This document shows, in pieces, positions 16,818-26,323 of a stretch of 64,000 bases of DNA. The notes beneath the pieces were generated by a model. That model saw nothing but the letters and a program-made list of their open reading frames with translations. It was not told the DNA's origin and ran no database searches. Position numbers and translations under genes: made by a program. Origin of the DNA: Palsa-883 sp963826975 (GTDB taxonomy: Bacteria > Pseudomonadota > Alphaproteobacteria > Acetobacterales > Acetobacteraceae); NCBI GenBank assembly GCA_963826975.1, contig CAWGZJ010000007.1, positions 1-64,000 of the forward strand. Direction: 5' to 3'. Position 1 is the first letter of the stretch. Every line of letters starts with the position of its first letter.

Positions 16818-18746
16818 TCAGCCGAACAGCCCCATCCGCCGCCGGTTGACAAACCGCTCATCCCCGCGCCGCACGGTCACCCCGTGCCGGTCGAGAAACT
16901 CCAACACCTGGATCGCCACCTTCCGTCCGGCGTTGTGGCTGCCCTCGCCCAGATGATCGCGGAACGACGCGGCATTGAACAGGGTGCCCGCCGGGTCCGA
17001 CAGGCGCGCGGCGATCGTTACCATCTCGGCTACTGTCGTGCGCAGGAAGAAGTGGTCCAACGCCACCTCGTCAACTTCGCCGCGGCGGGCGACGGATTTC
17101 AGCACGCGCCGCACGCGGCGTTCCTCCACGCGCAGCAACTGGGCAAAATCGCGCACGCGTGGCGGGCGGAAACGTTCCGCGTCCGACAACTGCGGCAGGA
17201 TGCCGCGCCAGATCTTCTCATCCTCCGGCACCAGGCGCGCGACATGACCGGGCCGGCGCACCCAGGCGCCTTCGACCACAAGGTCCCCGGCCGCCTGCAA
17301 TCCCGCAAGCGCCGCACGAAATGGGGCCGGGGCAAGCCGAGGCTGCATCGCGAGACGAAGCCGCGGCACGGTGATCCCTTGCAGATCCGGATTGGCCTTG
17401 TGGAATGCATCCAGCACCGTAACGGCGGACCGGCGTAACCCTGTCCATCCGTCCGGCGCCATGCCCCACCTTGCGGTTTCGCCCGGCAGGCAGACCAGCC
17501 CGGCACCCCGCAACACCGCGTCGCCGGCCTCGGCCGACAGCCCGCGATCGCGCGGGAACAGGTCCAGATCGACCAGCCACGGGTCCTGGCTGGTCAGCGC
17601 GGTCAGCATCGCGGGACCCGCCGGCGCGTCCAGCGCGCCCAGCACCGCAAGCCGCTCCGGCGTGCGCCGCCGCCGCTCTGGTGCGCGCAGGTCCAGCAGC
17701 GTGCCGCCCCCCAGCGTGCGGCTGGCGCTGGTGTCGCGCAGCACGATGCGGTCGCCGGCCAACGCGGCAACAGGCGCATCGAGCACCAGTTGCACCAGTC
17801 CGGTTTCGCCCGGCACGATCCTGTCCACGTCCAGCGGCACCAAGCGGCCCGCTACGTCGGCGGCGGCGTGGTGCAGGCGGATCGGCATCCAACTCGTCAG
17901 CGGACGCTTTTCATCCGTCAGGACCTCGATGCGTGCGTCGATCCGCTGTGTTGGCGCGTGCAGCGCCGGGTCCAACACCATGTCGCCGCGCTGGATCGCC
18001 AATCGGTCGATCGCCGGGCCCACCAGGTTCAACGCGCAACGATCGCCGGCAACTGCCGCCTGCGCCACCTGGTTCTGCCGATGCAATGATCGCACTCGCG
18101 CGTCCAGTCCGGTTGGCGAAACCAGCACCCGATCGCCGACCACGACGCCGCCCGACAGCACCGTGCCGGTCACCACCGTTCCAGCGCCGGCCAGGGAAAA
18201 GCAGCGATCGACGGCCAGGCGGAAACGCAAGCCGCCGGCGCGATCCCGAGCCGGTTCGGCGCGCAACCGCGCCGCGAGCGTATCCATCCCGGTGCCATCG
18301 GCGACCGAGACCGGAATAATATCAGCAGCGGCGAATGGCGTCGGCGCCAGCAGCGCGGCGATCTGCTCTGTCACCGCGGCGCGCTGCGGGGCTTCGACCA
18401 GATCGACCTTGGTCAGCGCTACCACGGCACGGGTCAGCCCGAGCAGCCGCATGATCGCCAGGTGCTCGTGCGTCTGCGGCATTACCCCGTCATCCGCGGC
18501 GACCACCAGCAGTACCAGGTCGATGCCGTGTGCGCCTGCCAGCATGGTGTGCACGAAGCGCTCGTGCCCGGGGACATCGACGAAGCCGATCACCCGTCCG
18601 TCCGCCTGCTTCCAGTAGGCGAAGCCGAGGTCGATGGTGATGCCGCGTTCCTTCTCCTCCTTCAGACGATCCGGGTCCGTGCCGGTCAGCGCGCGCACCA
18701 ATGAGGACTTGCCGTGATCGACGTGGCCGGCCGTGCCAATGATCAC
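16818..18746 (-). CDS. selB: Selenocysteine-specific elongation factor SelB
   Basis: A 642-residue GTPase that brings Sec-tRNA to UGA codons preceded or followed by a SECIS hairpin. G1 is GTAGHVDHGKSSLVRAL, G2 is RGITIDLGFAYW, G3 DVPGHERFV and G4 TKVD. Domains II-III follow, then four C-terminal winged-helix domains that bind SECIS RNA (ending EFLDRHGVTVRRGDERFVNRRRM). GTG at 18746 is chosen because GGAG stands six bases upstream and the product then starts VIIGTAGHVDHG as in homologues. The open frame upstream runs through a repeat. Confidence 0.95.
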   Translation of the reverse strand: MIIGTAGHVDHGKSSLVRALTGTDPDRLKEEKERGITIDLGFAYWKQADGRVIGFVDVPGHERFVHTMLAGAHGIDLVLLVVAADDGVMPQTHEHLAIMRLLGLTRAVVALTKVDLVEAPQRAAVTEQIAALLAPTPFAAADIIPVSVADGTGMDTLAARLRAEPARDRAGGLRFRLAVDRCFSLAGAGTVVTGTVLSGGVVVGDRVLVSPTGLDARVRSLHRQNQVAQAAVAGDRCALNLVGPAIDRLAIQRGDMVLDPALHAPTQRIDARIEVLTDEKRPLTSWMPIRLHHAAADVAGRLVPLDVDRIVPGETGLVQLVLDAPVAALAGDRIVLRDTSASRTLGGGTLLDLRAPERRRRTPERLAVLGALDAPAGPAMLTALTSQDPWLVDLDLFPRDRGLSAEAGDAVLRGAGLVCLPGETARWGMAPDGWTGLRRSAVTVLDAFHKANPDLQGITVPRLRLAMQPRLAPAPFRAALAGLQAAGDLVVEGAWVRRPGHVARLVPEDEKIWRGILPQLSDAERFRPPRVRDFAQLLRVEERRVRRVLKSVARRGEVDEVALDHFFLRTTVAEMVTIAARLSDPAGTLFNAASFRDHLGEGSHNAGRKVAIQVLEFLDRHGVTVRRGDERFVNRRRMGLFG

Positions 18747-18763
18747 GACGGTCTCCTGCACAA

Positions 18764-18932
18764 CTCTCCCGCCCTTCGCGGGCTTGGGCCGCGAACGGCG
18801 GACCAAGGTCGGTGAGCGGAGCGAGACGGGTGAGGGTGGTGCAACGGGGCACAACCCTCACCCTCGTCGCTTCGCGCCTCGACCTTGGTCCGCTCTTCGC
18901 GGCCCAAGCCCGCAAGCGCGGGAGAGGTGTAC
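18764..18932. repeat. Dispersed palindrome, family B, between selA and selB
   Basis: A nearly complete family-B repeat: CTCTCCCGCCCTTCGCGGGC ... GGTGAGGGTGGTGC / CACAACCCTCACC ... GCGGGAGAG. It separates selA from selB in what otherwise looks like one operon, and could act as an mRNA processing or attenuation hairpin. Confidence 0.85.
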
Positions 18933-18954
18933 TGTTGCCGTAACGATGCCATCA

Positions 18955-20331
18955 TCACCGCGTTTGCCCCAATGCGGCCAACAGCGGGGCCGGGTCCTCC
19001 AGACAGCGCAGATCCAACCGCAGCGCGTCGTCCTTCACCGCGCCAATTACCGGCGGCGACAATGCGCGCAGCCGTGCCGCCAGCCCGCCCAGCGCGCGGC
19101 CTGACGGGCCGCCCACCGGATGCAGCGCGAGGCCGGCACTTTCCAACGTCTCCACCGGCAATGCGCCGGAGCCGATCTGGCTGCGGCAGGCCACGACCTC
19201 CACATGCCAATCCGGTCCCGCCCACGCGGCCATCGGCACCGCAAGTGCCTCCGCCATCGCCCGGATCTGCGCCGCCGGTCGCGTCAGCAGGCGCAGCGTC
19301 GGCAACCGTTCCGCCAGCCGATCGGGATCGCGATACAGCCGCAGCGTCGCTTCCAGCGCCGCCAGCCGCAGCTTGTCCAGCCGCAGCGCCCGCTTCAGCG
19401 GATGCCGCGCGCAGCGCGCGACCAACTCGGCACGCCCGACAATGAACCCGGCTTGCGGCCCGCCCAGCAGCTTGTCGCCGGAGAACGTTACCAGGTCGGC
19501 GCCGTCGCGCACCGCCTGGGCCACCGTGCGCTCCTTCGGCAGTCCCCAGCGATCGAGCGGCAGCAACGTTCCGGACCCGAGATCGTCCATCATCGGCAAC
19601 CCGCGCGCGTGCGCGATGGCGGCCAGATCGCGCGGGGACACCTCGGCGGTGAAGCCCTCGATACGATAATTCGATGTGTGCACCTTCAGCAGCAGCGCGG
19701 TGTCCGGCCCGATCGCCTGCTCGTAGTCTCGCGCGTGCGTGCGATTGGTGGTGCCGACTTCCACCAGGCGCGTGCCGGCGCTGGCCATGATGGCGGGCAT
19801 GCGGAACGCGCCGCCGATCTCGATCAGTTCGCCGCGCGAGACGATCGTGTCCTTCCCCGCCGCCAACACGGCAAGTCCCAGCAACACCGCCGCGGCATTG
19901 TTGTTGATCACCAGCGCGTCCTCGGCGCCGGTAAGCTCTCGCAATAAACCGCGGGCATGATCGTCGCGCTCGCCGCGCCCACCGCTGGTCAGGTCGTATT
20001 CCAGCGCGGCGGGCGCGCCCATCACGGCGACCGCGGCCTCGATTGCGGGCGCGGCCAGCAGAGCGCGGCCGAGATTGGTGTGCAGCACCGTGCCGGTGAG
20101 GTTTAGCACCGGGCGCAGCGAGGGCGTTTCCGCCCGCTCCAGTGCCGCGAGCGCCGCGTCAGCCAGCGCGGCGGGGTCCGGCACTGCGGCGCCCTGGCGC
20201 AGCGCCGGGCGGGCGGCGTCGATGGTGGCGCGGATGGCGTCCGCGGCAAGCGCACGCCCGAACCGCGCGATGGCCAGCGCACCAGAGGGCGCGCGTAGCA
20301 CGGCATCGACCGAGGGTGGGCGCGACGACAC
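18955..20331 (-). CDS. selA: L-seryl-tRNA(Sec) selenium transferase SelA
   Basis: A 458-residue PLP enzyme that converts Ser-tRNA-Sec to Sec-tRNA-Sec using selenophosphate. It shows LNLTGTVLHTNLGRALL near residue 78, the PLP-site segment DDLGSGTLLPLD and the Schiff-base lysine in TFSGDKLLGGPQAGF. Length is typical of bacterial SelA (~460). First gene of the minus-strand selA-selB-tRNA-Sec set. Its ATG lies 18 bp from the stop of the upstream solute-binding-protein gene, so some read-through from that gene is possible. Confidence 0.95.
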   Translation of the reverse strand: MSSRPPSVDAVLRAPSGALAIARFGRALAADAIRATIDAARPALRQGAAVPDPAALADAALAALERAETPSLRPVLNLTGTVLHTNLGRALLAAPAIEAAVAVMGAPAALEYDLTSGGRGERDDHARGLLRELTGAEDALVINNNAAAVLLGLAVLAAGKDTIVSRGELIEIGGAFRMPAIMASAGTRLVEVGTTNRTHARDYEQAIGPDTALLLKVHTSNYRIEGFTAEVSPRDLAAIAHARGLPMMDDLGSGTLLPLDRWGLPKERTVAQAVRDGADLVTFSGDKLLGGPQAGFIVGRAELVARCARHPLKRALRLDKLRLAALEATLRLYRDPDRLAERLPTLRLLTRPAAQIRAMAEALAVPMAAWAGPDWHVEVVACRSQIGSGALPVETLESAGLALHPVGGPSGRALGGLAARLRALSPPVIGAVKDDALRLDLRCLEDPAPLLAALGQTR

Positions 20332-20349
20332 CGGTGACGCGGTTCCGGC

Positions 20350-21861
20350 TCAGCCCAGGCTCAGCAGATCCTTGATCTGCCTCGCGGCGTTGTCGGCGGA
20401 GGCCGCCACGGACATCCGCCCGGTCAGCGCGTTCTGCAGCATATCCGGAACCACGATGTTCATGATCTCGCCCAACTCCGGGATCACCGGGAAGGGGATG
20501 CCGGAGGTCAGCATCGAAGTGGTAACGTCAAGGAACCGGATCTGCTCCAGCCGTTCCTTCATCCATGAGGTGCGAAAGCCCCGCGTGTTGCCGGGATTCG
20601 ATCCGGTCCAGGCGAGCTTGGTCGACCACTCGGGACCGGTCATGAAGGCAACGAACGCGCGCGCGGCATCAAAATCAAGTTTGCCGTCCACCACGGCGGG
20701 ATTGAAGATATGCGCGTTCCAGCCGCCGAACACGACGGCGCGGCGCACCGGCCCTTTGGGGATCAGCCCGTAGCGCATGTTGGCAACGACCGCATCCGCG
20801 ACCTTCCGATCCTGACCGGTCACCCGGTTGGCGCGATCGACCATGACCGCGTATTCGCTGGGATGGCTGATCATCATTCCCAGTTGGCCCGCGATGAACG
20901 GATCCTGGTTCTCCACCTGCGTGTTGGTCAGCGCCGATGTGGGCACCGATTTGTCACGGACATACATGTCGTAGGACGCCTGCAGGGCGGCCTTGGTGCC
21001 GGCGTTGTCTATATAGACGCTCTTGTAGTCCGGCCGCGCCTCCGCCTCGTCGAGCGCGCCACCGCCGTAGGCCCAGCATTGTGGCATGAAACGATACGGC
21101 GTGTTGCCGGCGTTGCGCCGCGCGACCAGGCCGTAGCCGTTCTTGCCGGTCTTCTGCTTGATCTGCTTTGAATAGACCACCAGATCGTCCCAGGTCGCCG
21201 GAGGCTGTTCCGGATCGAGCCCGGCATCCTGGAACAGCGCGGCATTCCAGATCAGCGCCATGGTTTCGTTGTTGGTCGGCACGCCATAGGTCTTGCCGCG
21301 CCACATCACCGACTTCATCGCGCCCGGCCAAAACTCACTGCTGGGGTAGCCGACGTCTTCCGGCCGCAGCTCATGCAGGAAGCCCTTGGCTGCCAGTTCT
21401 GGTGCCCACAGCAGCATGAGGCGGGCAACCATCGGCGCGGCGTTGCCAAGCGCCGCGGTGCGCAGCTTGTCCAGGATCTGGTCGTAGGTGAAACTTTGTT
21501 TTTCCACCGTGATGTTCGGATAGGTCTTGGCGAAGGCCGCCCAGAACTGCGCATCGATCACATGGTCAAGCCGCGGGGATGCTTCGTTCGGACCGACATA
21601 CCAGTACGTCAGGCGCCCCGCATGCGTCAGCGGCACCACTTTCGCACATTCGGCTGCCGTATCGACCGAAAGCGTCCCGGCAATGTTCCGGACGTATTCC
21701 GGCGACCATGCGGCGCTATCGATGGCGGTGCTCGGTGGTGGCGCCGCCGCGGATTGGCGGGCGAGGCCCGCGGCGAGCAGGCCGGCCCCCGCGGAATGTC
21801 CCAGGAAGCCACGTCGCCCGATATCGCGCGGGCTGTTGTTGCGATGGCCCGAAGTAGTCAT
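20350..21861 (-). CDS. Family 1 extracellular solute-binding protein, Tat-type signal
   Basis: A 503-residue periplasmic ABC-transporter binding protein of the carbohydrate (SBP_bac_1) class. The N-terminus has a twin-arginine signal (GRRGFLGHSAGAGLLAAGLA). The mature part shows LTYWYVGPNEASP, WAAFAKTYPNITVEKQSF and the ligand-site GKTYGVPTNNETMALIWN followed by WDDLVVYSKQIK. No permease or ATPase genes are adjacent, so its transporter is elsewhere or lost. It is next to an enolase-superfamily dehydratase on the same strand, suggesting uptake of a sugar or sugar acid that the latter uses. Confidence 0.85.
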   Translation of the reverse strand: MTTSGHRNNSPRDIGRRGFLGHSAGAGLLAAGLARQSAAAPPPSTAIDSAAWSPEYVRNIAGTLSVDTAAECAKVVPLTHAGRLTYWYVGPNEASPRLDHVIDAQFWAAFAKTYPNITVEKQSFTYDQILDKLRTAALGNAAPMVARLMLLWAPELAAKGFLHELRPEDVGYPSSEFWPGAMKSVMWRGKTYGVPTNNETMALIWNAALFQDAGLDPEQPPATWDDLVVYSKQIKQKTGKNGYGLVARRNAGNTPYRFMPQCWAYGGGALDEAEARPDYKSVYIDNAGTKAALQASYDMYVRDKSVPTSALTNTQVENQDPFIAGQLGMMISHPSEYAVMVDRANRVTGQDRKVADAVVANMRYGLIPKGPVRRAVVFGGWNAHIFNPAVVDGKLDFDAARAFVAFMTGPEWSTKLAWTGSNPGNTRGFRTSWMKERLEQIRFLDVTTSMLTSGIPFPVIPELGEIMNIVVPDMLQNALTGRMSVAASADNAARQIKDLLSLG

Positions 21862-21958
21862 TGGCGTTCCTCCTTATGGTTTTCGTTTGGGCGACCCCCG
21901 GCATGACGGAGAATGGATGCGCCTCGAGCCATAACCGGCGCGTGTTCCAGAACGAACA

Positions 21959-23116
21959 CTACCCACCGAAGCCATCGACGGTATTGGCGCGCAGGTAATC
22001 CATATTCATGGCAATCCCAAGCCCCGGCAGTGCCGACAGGTGCAGACTGCCGCCCGAATTATCGAGCGGCGCTTCTAGGAACACGTCGTACTTGCTCAGG
22101 TCGTAACGCGAGGTCTCCAGCCGATAGAAGTTCGGCACCGTCATCATCACCTGCGCGCCGGCGACCACGTTGATCGGTCCGCTCGCGTCATGCGGCGAGA
22201 TCGGGATGTAGTATGTCTCCGCCATCGTCGCGATCTTCTTCAACTCGCTGATCCCGCCGGCCCAGGTAACATCCGGCATGACGTAGTCGGCGAGATGCTG
22301 TTCCAGGATCGGCGCGAACTCCCACCGCGTGTGCAGGCGTTCGCCTACCGAGATGGCGGCCTTCACCTTTTCGCGGACCTGCCGTAGCGCGGCGTAGCTT
22401 TCGACTGGGACGGGTTCCTCGAACCAGTCGATGTTCGCGGCATCCTCCAGGCTGCGGCAAAGCCGGATCGCCGTCGGGACGTTGAAGCGCCCATGCGCAT
22501 CGATCAGGATTTCGATGTCCGGCCCGGCCACTTCGCGCACCCGCGCGGCCATGCGCGCGGCGGATTTTTCCCCCTGCTTGCTCATGCCTCCGTCGAGGTA
22601 GTCGTCGTTGTGGGGCGATTGGCCGGCGGCATGCGGGAACGGATCGAACTTGAGTGCGGTATGGCCGGAGTCGACGATCGCACGAATTTCCCTGACCAGG
22701 TCGTCATCGTTGTCCAGCAGGCGCCGCAGCGGATGGGTATACAGCAGGACGTCTTCGCGAACCTTGCCACCCAGCAGCGAGTGGATCGGAACGCCGAGCA
22801 CCTTGCCGCGAATGTCCCACAGCGCGATGTCGATGCCGCTTACGACATGACTGGTAGCGCCTCTTGTGCCCATATAGGTGAATGAGCGGAATGTCTTGTT
22901 CCATATGTGCTCGATGCGCGCGGGGTCTTCGCCCACCAATAGGTCATTGAGCTGACGGATGATGCCGGCGACCGCGCGGTTCGCCGTTGGTGTCGTGGTG
23001 GTGATCTCGCCCCAACCGGTGACGCCTTCGTTGGTGCGGACCTCGACGAAGAAATACTCGCCCCAGCCCGACCCGGTCGTCTTCACCAGCCATGGAACGA
23101 GTTTGGTGATTTTCAT
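21959..23116 (-). CDS. Mandelate racemase/muconate lactonizing-type enolase-superfamily dehydratase
   Basis: A 385-residue enolase-superfamily enzyme. The capping domain is followed by the (beta/alpha)7 barrel, with K156xD158 in ALKFDPFP, metal ligands Asp206 (LIDAHGRF), Glu233/234 (WFEEPVP) and Glu259 (SVGERL), and the catalytic His309 in ISPHDASGP. This pattern resembles sugar-acid dehydratases such as galactonate dehydratases more than true mandelate racemase. ATG at 23116 follows GGGAGC; the longer frame upstream enters IS-flanking sequence. It probably works with the neighbouring sugar-binding protein. Substrate not assignable by eye. Confidence 0.8.
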   Translation of the reverse strand: MKITKLVPWLVKTTGSGWGEYFFVEVRTNEGVTGWGEITTTTPTANRAVAGIIRQLNDLLVGEDPARIEHIWNKTFRSFTYMGTRGATSHVVSGIDIALWDIRGKVLGVPIHSLLGGKVREDVLLYTHPLRRLLDNDDDLVREIRAIVDSGHTALKFDPFPHAAGQSPHNDDYLDGGMSKQGEKSAARMAARVREVAGPDIEILIDAHGRFNVPTAIRLCRSLEDAANIDWFEEPVPVESYAALRQVREKVKAAISVGERLHTRWEFAPILEQHLADYVMPDVTWAGGISELKKIATMAETYYIPISPHDASGPINVVAGAQVMMTVPNFYRLETSRYDLSKYDVFLEAPLDNSGGSLHLSALPGLGIAMNMDYLRANTVDGFGG

Positions 23117-23280
23117 TGCGTTTTGCTCCCCGTCATGTCGCATTCCGTCATGGATCGGCTTGGACGCGCCGCCAGGCGTGACCACGTCGAACCCGGGCGT
23201 TCGGTCGTTATGGCAACCGTCATAAAGCATGACCGTTCTGCATCGCAAGCAAGCCAAGGCAGCAAGGATTCACCACGAAG

Positions 23281-23561
23281 TAAGCCAGCGGCCGGCGGGC
23301 GGCCGCACCGCGATGGATGAAAATGGTCCTGCGGGTGCCTGGACGTGGGGTTGGCGGCACGGACCAAAGCACGACACTCTGCGGCCGTGATCGCTTAGAG
23401 GTCGAAAGTGTCTGCGGTGGTTTTGCTGTCCCCGCCACGAAGTTTGATCCGCGCCGCCTTAAGGGTATTGCCCTTTGTCGCCCCCGGCAACGGGGAGCAC
23501 GCGTAGTAGAATCTGAATAAGTCGCGCGGCGTAAGCGGTTGCACCCTTCAAGGAGGAGAAG
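23281..23561 (+). ncRNA. Probable bridge-RNA region of IS110 copy 1
   Basis: Non-coding left end upstream of the recombinase. It contains GCCACGAAG (23434-23442), which repeats the target flank CCACGAAG, and CGTAGTAGA (23502-23510), which repeats the element's right end CGTAGTAG. These are the two kinds of match expected for target- and donor-binding loops. Several hairpins are possible (GCGGCCG, GGGTATTGCCC). Copy 2 lacks about 23299-23483. The RNA itself is inferred from the family, not shown. Confidence 0.45.
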
Positions 23562-24794
23562 ATGGAAGCAATCGTTGAGTGTTGTGCTGGCCTGGACGTG
23601 CATCAGAAGACGGTGGTTGCCTGCCTGAACAGCGGCGTGGCTGGTGCACGGTCCACCAAGGAGATCCGCACTTACGGCACCACGGGCCAGGAGTTGCGGG
23701 AGATGCGAGACTGGCTGCGGGCGTCCGGCTGCACCCTGGTGGCGATGGAGAGTACCGGGGTCTACTGGAAACCGGTGCACGCGGAACTCGAGGGACACTT
23801 CGAGCTGATCGTCGGCAACGCCCACCACATCAAGAATGTGCCGGGCCGCAAGACGGACGTGAAGGACAGCGATTGGGTCAGCGACCTCGCGCGTCATGGC
23901 CTGATCGCCAACAGTTTCGTGCCACCCCGTCCGATCCGCGACCTGCGCGATCTGACGCGCTACCGGCGCAAGTTGGTTGAGGCTCAGGCGGCGGAGCGGA
24001 ACCGGCTGATCAAGCTGCTGGAGAGCGCCAGCATCAAGCTGTCCGGTGTGGTCAGCGACGTGTTCGGTGTCTCGGGCCGGGCGATGCTGCGGGCGCTGAT
24101 CGAGGGGGCGCAATCGTCGGCTGACATGGCACAACTCGCGCGCGGACGGATGCGGCGCAAGCAGCCCGAACTCGCGCGCGCGTTGGACGGTCGTATCGAC
24201 GAGCATCACCGGTTCATGTTGCGTCTGCAATTGCAGCGCATCACCGCGGCGGAGGCCGACCTCGCGCAACTGGATGAGCGATTGAGCGAGAAGCTTGCCC
24301 CCTATGACGAGGAACTCGGTCGCCTGATGCAAATTCCGGGGGTCGACTGGGTGACCGCTGGCGCGATGATCGCGGAGATCGGCGTAGACTTGAGCGTCTT
24401 CCACAGCGCCGCGCATTTGGCGTCCTGGGCGGGTCTCTGCCCCGGCAATCACGAGAGCGCGGGCCGCCAGAAGGGCGGAAAGACACGCAAGGGAAACGTC
24501 TGGCTCAAGACCGCCATGGTCACCGCGGCGATTGCCGCGGGCAAAGCGCGCGGCAGCTATTACGCGGAGAAGTACCGCCGCCTCAGTGCCAAACGCGGTA
24601 AGATGCGTGCGGCGGTTGCTATCGCGCACAAGATCCTGGTGGTCGCCTACCGCATGTTGACCGATCGATCCGACTACCGCGAACTCGGCGCGGATTACCT
24701 CGACCGGTTGAACCATCACCGTATCGCCATCAATTTGACAAAGCGGCTTCGCGCCATGGGGTACGAGGTGCAGATCACCGCGAAGGCCGCGTAA
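23562..24794 (+). CDS. IS110-family transposase (DEDD recombinase)
   Basis: A 410-residue recombinase. The RuvC-like DEDD half has Asp in GLDVHQKTVVAC, Glu in AMESTGVYWKPV and Asp pairs in KTDVKDSDWVSDLAR. The C-terminal Tnp/serine half has IPGVDWVTAGAMIAEIG and the active-site serine in LCPGNHESAGRQKGGKTRKGN. It appears complete and has a good ribosome site (AAGGAGGAGAAG) before ATG. It differs from copy 2 by one residue (Ile in HKILVVAYR against Thr). Confidence 0.93.
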   Translation: MEAIVECCAGLDVHQKTVVACLNSGVAGARSTKEIRTYGTTGQELREMRDWLRASGCTLVAMESTGVYWKPVHAELEGHFELIVGNAHHIKNVPGRKTDVKDSDWVSDLARHGLIANSFVPPRPIRDLRDLTRYRRKLVEAQAAERNRLIKLLESASIKLSGVVSDVFGVSGRAMLRALIEGAQSSADMAQLARGRMRRKQPELARALDGRIDEHHRFMLRLQLQRITAAEADLAQLDERLSEKLAPYDEELGRLMQIPGVDWVTAGAMIAEIGVDLSVFHSAAHLASWAGLCPGNHESAGRQKGGKTRKGNVWLKTAMVTAAIAAGKARGSYYAEKYRRLSAKRGKMRAAVAIAHKILVVAYRMLTDRSDYRELGADYLDRLNHHRIAINLTKRLRAMGYEVQITAKAA

Positions 24795-24848
24795 GTATGT
24801 GGACCCCGCACCAGCCAAGGCCGCCACCAGAGGGTATTTTCGTAGTAG

Positions 24849-24940
24849 ACACGAAGAACACGAAGAAGCAGGAATTTTGGGCGCTCCGCGCGGGGGGCCG
24901 TTCAGGCACCGCGCGAAGCGCATCAATTCCTTCTTCGTGT
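24849..24940. repeat. Central part of the palindromic repeat hit by both IS110 copies
   Basis: The 92 bp between the elements form an imperfect palindrome (ACACGAAGAACACGAAGAAG ... CTTCTTCGTGT) around a GC-rich core. The outer arms of the same palindrome lie outside the two elements: GATTCACCACGAAG at 23267-23280 and its complement CTTCGTGGTGAATC from 26324. Removing both elements restores a continuous inverted repeat. Confidence 0.8.
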
Positions 24941-26323
24941 CTACTACGAAAATACCCTCTGGTGGCGGCCTTGGCTGGTGCGGGGTCCACATACTTACGC
25001 GGCCTTCGCGGTGATCTGCACCTCGTACCCCATGGCGCGAAGCCGCTTTGTCAAATTGATGGCGATACGGTGATGGTTCAACCGGTCGAGGTAATCCGCG
25101 CCGAGTTCGCGGTAGTCGGATCGATCGGTCAACATGCGGTAGGCGACCACCAGGGTCTTGTGCGCGATAGCAACCGCCGCACGCATCTTACCGCGTTTGG
25201 CACTGAGGCGGCGGTACTTCTCCGCGTAATAGCTGCCGCGCGCTTTGCCCGCGGCAATCGCCGCGGTGACCATGGCGGTCTTGAGCCAGACGTTTCCCTT
25301 GCGTGTCTTTCCGCCCTTCTGGCGGCCCGCGCTCTCGTGATTGCCGGGGCAGAGACCCGCCCAGGACGCCAAATGCGCGGCGCTGTGGAAGACGCTCAAG
25401 TCTACGCCGATCTCCGCGATCATCGCGCCAGCGGTCACCCAGTCGACCCCCGGAATTTGCATCAGGCGACCGAGTTCCTCGTCATAGGGGGCAAGCTTCT
25501 CGCTCAATCGCTCATCCAGTTGCGCGAGGTCGGCCTCCGCCGCGGTGATGCGCTGCAATTGCAGACGCAACATGAACCGGTGATGCTCGTCGATACGACC
25601 GTCCAACGCGCGCGCGAGTTCGGGCTGCTTGCGCCGCATCCGTCCGCGCGCGAGTTGTGCCATGTCAGCCGACGATTGCGCCCCCTCGATCAGCGCCCGC
25701 AGCATCGCCCGGCCCGAGACACCGAACACGTCGCTGACCACACCGGACAGCTTGATGCTGGCGCTCTCCAGCAGCTTGATCAGCCGGTTCCGCTCCGCCG
25801 CCTGAGCCTCAACCAACTTGCGCCGGTAGCGCGTCAGATCGCGCAGGTCGCGGATCGGACGGGGTGGCACGAAACTGTTGGCGATCAGGCCATGACGCGC
25901 GAGGTCGCTGACCCAATCGCTGTCCTTCACGTCCGTCTTGCGGCCCGGCACATTCTTGATGTGGTGGGCGTTGCCGACGATCAGCTCGAAGTGTCCCTCG
26001 AGTTCCGCGTGCACCGGTTTCCAGTAGACCCCGGTACTCTCCATCGCCACCAGGGTGCAGCCGGACGCCCGCAGCCAGTCTCGCATCTCCCGCAACTCCT
26101 GGCCCGTGGTGCCGTAAGTGCGGATCTCCTTGGTGGACCGTGCACCAGCCACGCCGCTGTTCAGGCAGGCAACCACCGTCTTCTGATGCACGTCCAGGCC
26201 AGCACAACACTCAACGATTGCTTCCATCTTCTCCTCCTTGAAGGGTGCAACCGCTTACGCCGCGCGACTTATTCAGATTCTACTACGCGTGCTCCCCGTT
26301 GCCGGCCGCCGGCCGCTGGCTTA
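24941..26323 (-). mobile_element. IS110-family element, copy 2 (1383 bp), left end deleted internally
   Basis: The same element in reverse orientation, with the same end sequences. It is 185 bp shorter than copy 1: on the minus strand GCCAGCGGCCGGCGG joins directly to CCGGCAACGGGGAGC. The deletion lies entirely in the non-coding left end, probably through CCGG/GGCGG microhomology, and removes most of the presumed bridge-RNA sequence. The transposase gene is untouched. Confidence 0.8.
24995..26227 (-). CDS. IS110-family transposase, copy 2
   Basis: A 410-residue recombinase virtually identical to the copy at 23562-24794 (one residue different, Thr for Ile in HKTLVVAYR). All DEDD and serine-motif residues are retained. 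The ribosome site AAGGAGGAGAAG is present. It lies tail-to-tail with copy 1, 200 bp between stop codons. Near identity indicates recent duplication or ongoing conversion. Confidence 0.93.
   Translation of the reverse strand: MEAIVECCAGLDVHQKTVVACLNSGVAGARSTKEIRTYGTTGQELREMRDWLRASGCTLVAMESTGVYWKPVHAELEGHFELIVGNAHHIKNVPGRKTDVKDSDWVSDLARHGLIANSFVPPRPIRDLRDLTRYRRKLVEAQAAERNRLIKLLESASIKLSGVVSDVFGVSGRAMLRALIEGAQSSADMAQLARGRMRRKQPELARALDGRIDEHHRFMLRLQLQRITAAEADLAQLDERLSEKLAPYDEELGRLMQIPGVDWVTAGAMIAEIGVDLSVFHSAAHLASWAGLCPGNHESAGRQKGGKTRKGNVWLKTAMVTAAIAAGKARGSYYAEKYRRLSAKRGKMRAAVAIAHKTLVVAYRMLTDRSDYRELGADYLDRLNHHRIAINLTKRLRAMGYEVQITAKAA

Larger units (their letters stand above)
23281..24848 (+). mobile_element. 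IS110-family element, copy 1 (1568 bp)
   Basis: Boundaries are set by comparing both copies: the left end starts TAAGCC after the flank CACCACGAAG, and the right end finishes CGTAGTAG before ACACGAAG. The element has no terminal inverted repeats, a 281-bp non-coding left end and only 54 bp after the gene. That fits the IS110 group, in which a bridge RNA is encoded upstream of the recombinase. It is inserted in one arm of a palindromic dispersed repeat; copy 2 occupies the mirror position. Confidence 0.8.
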
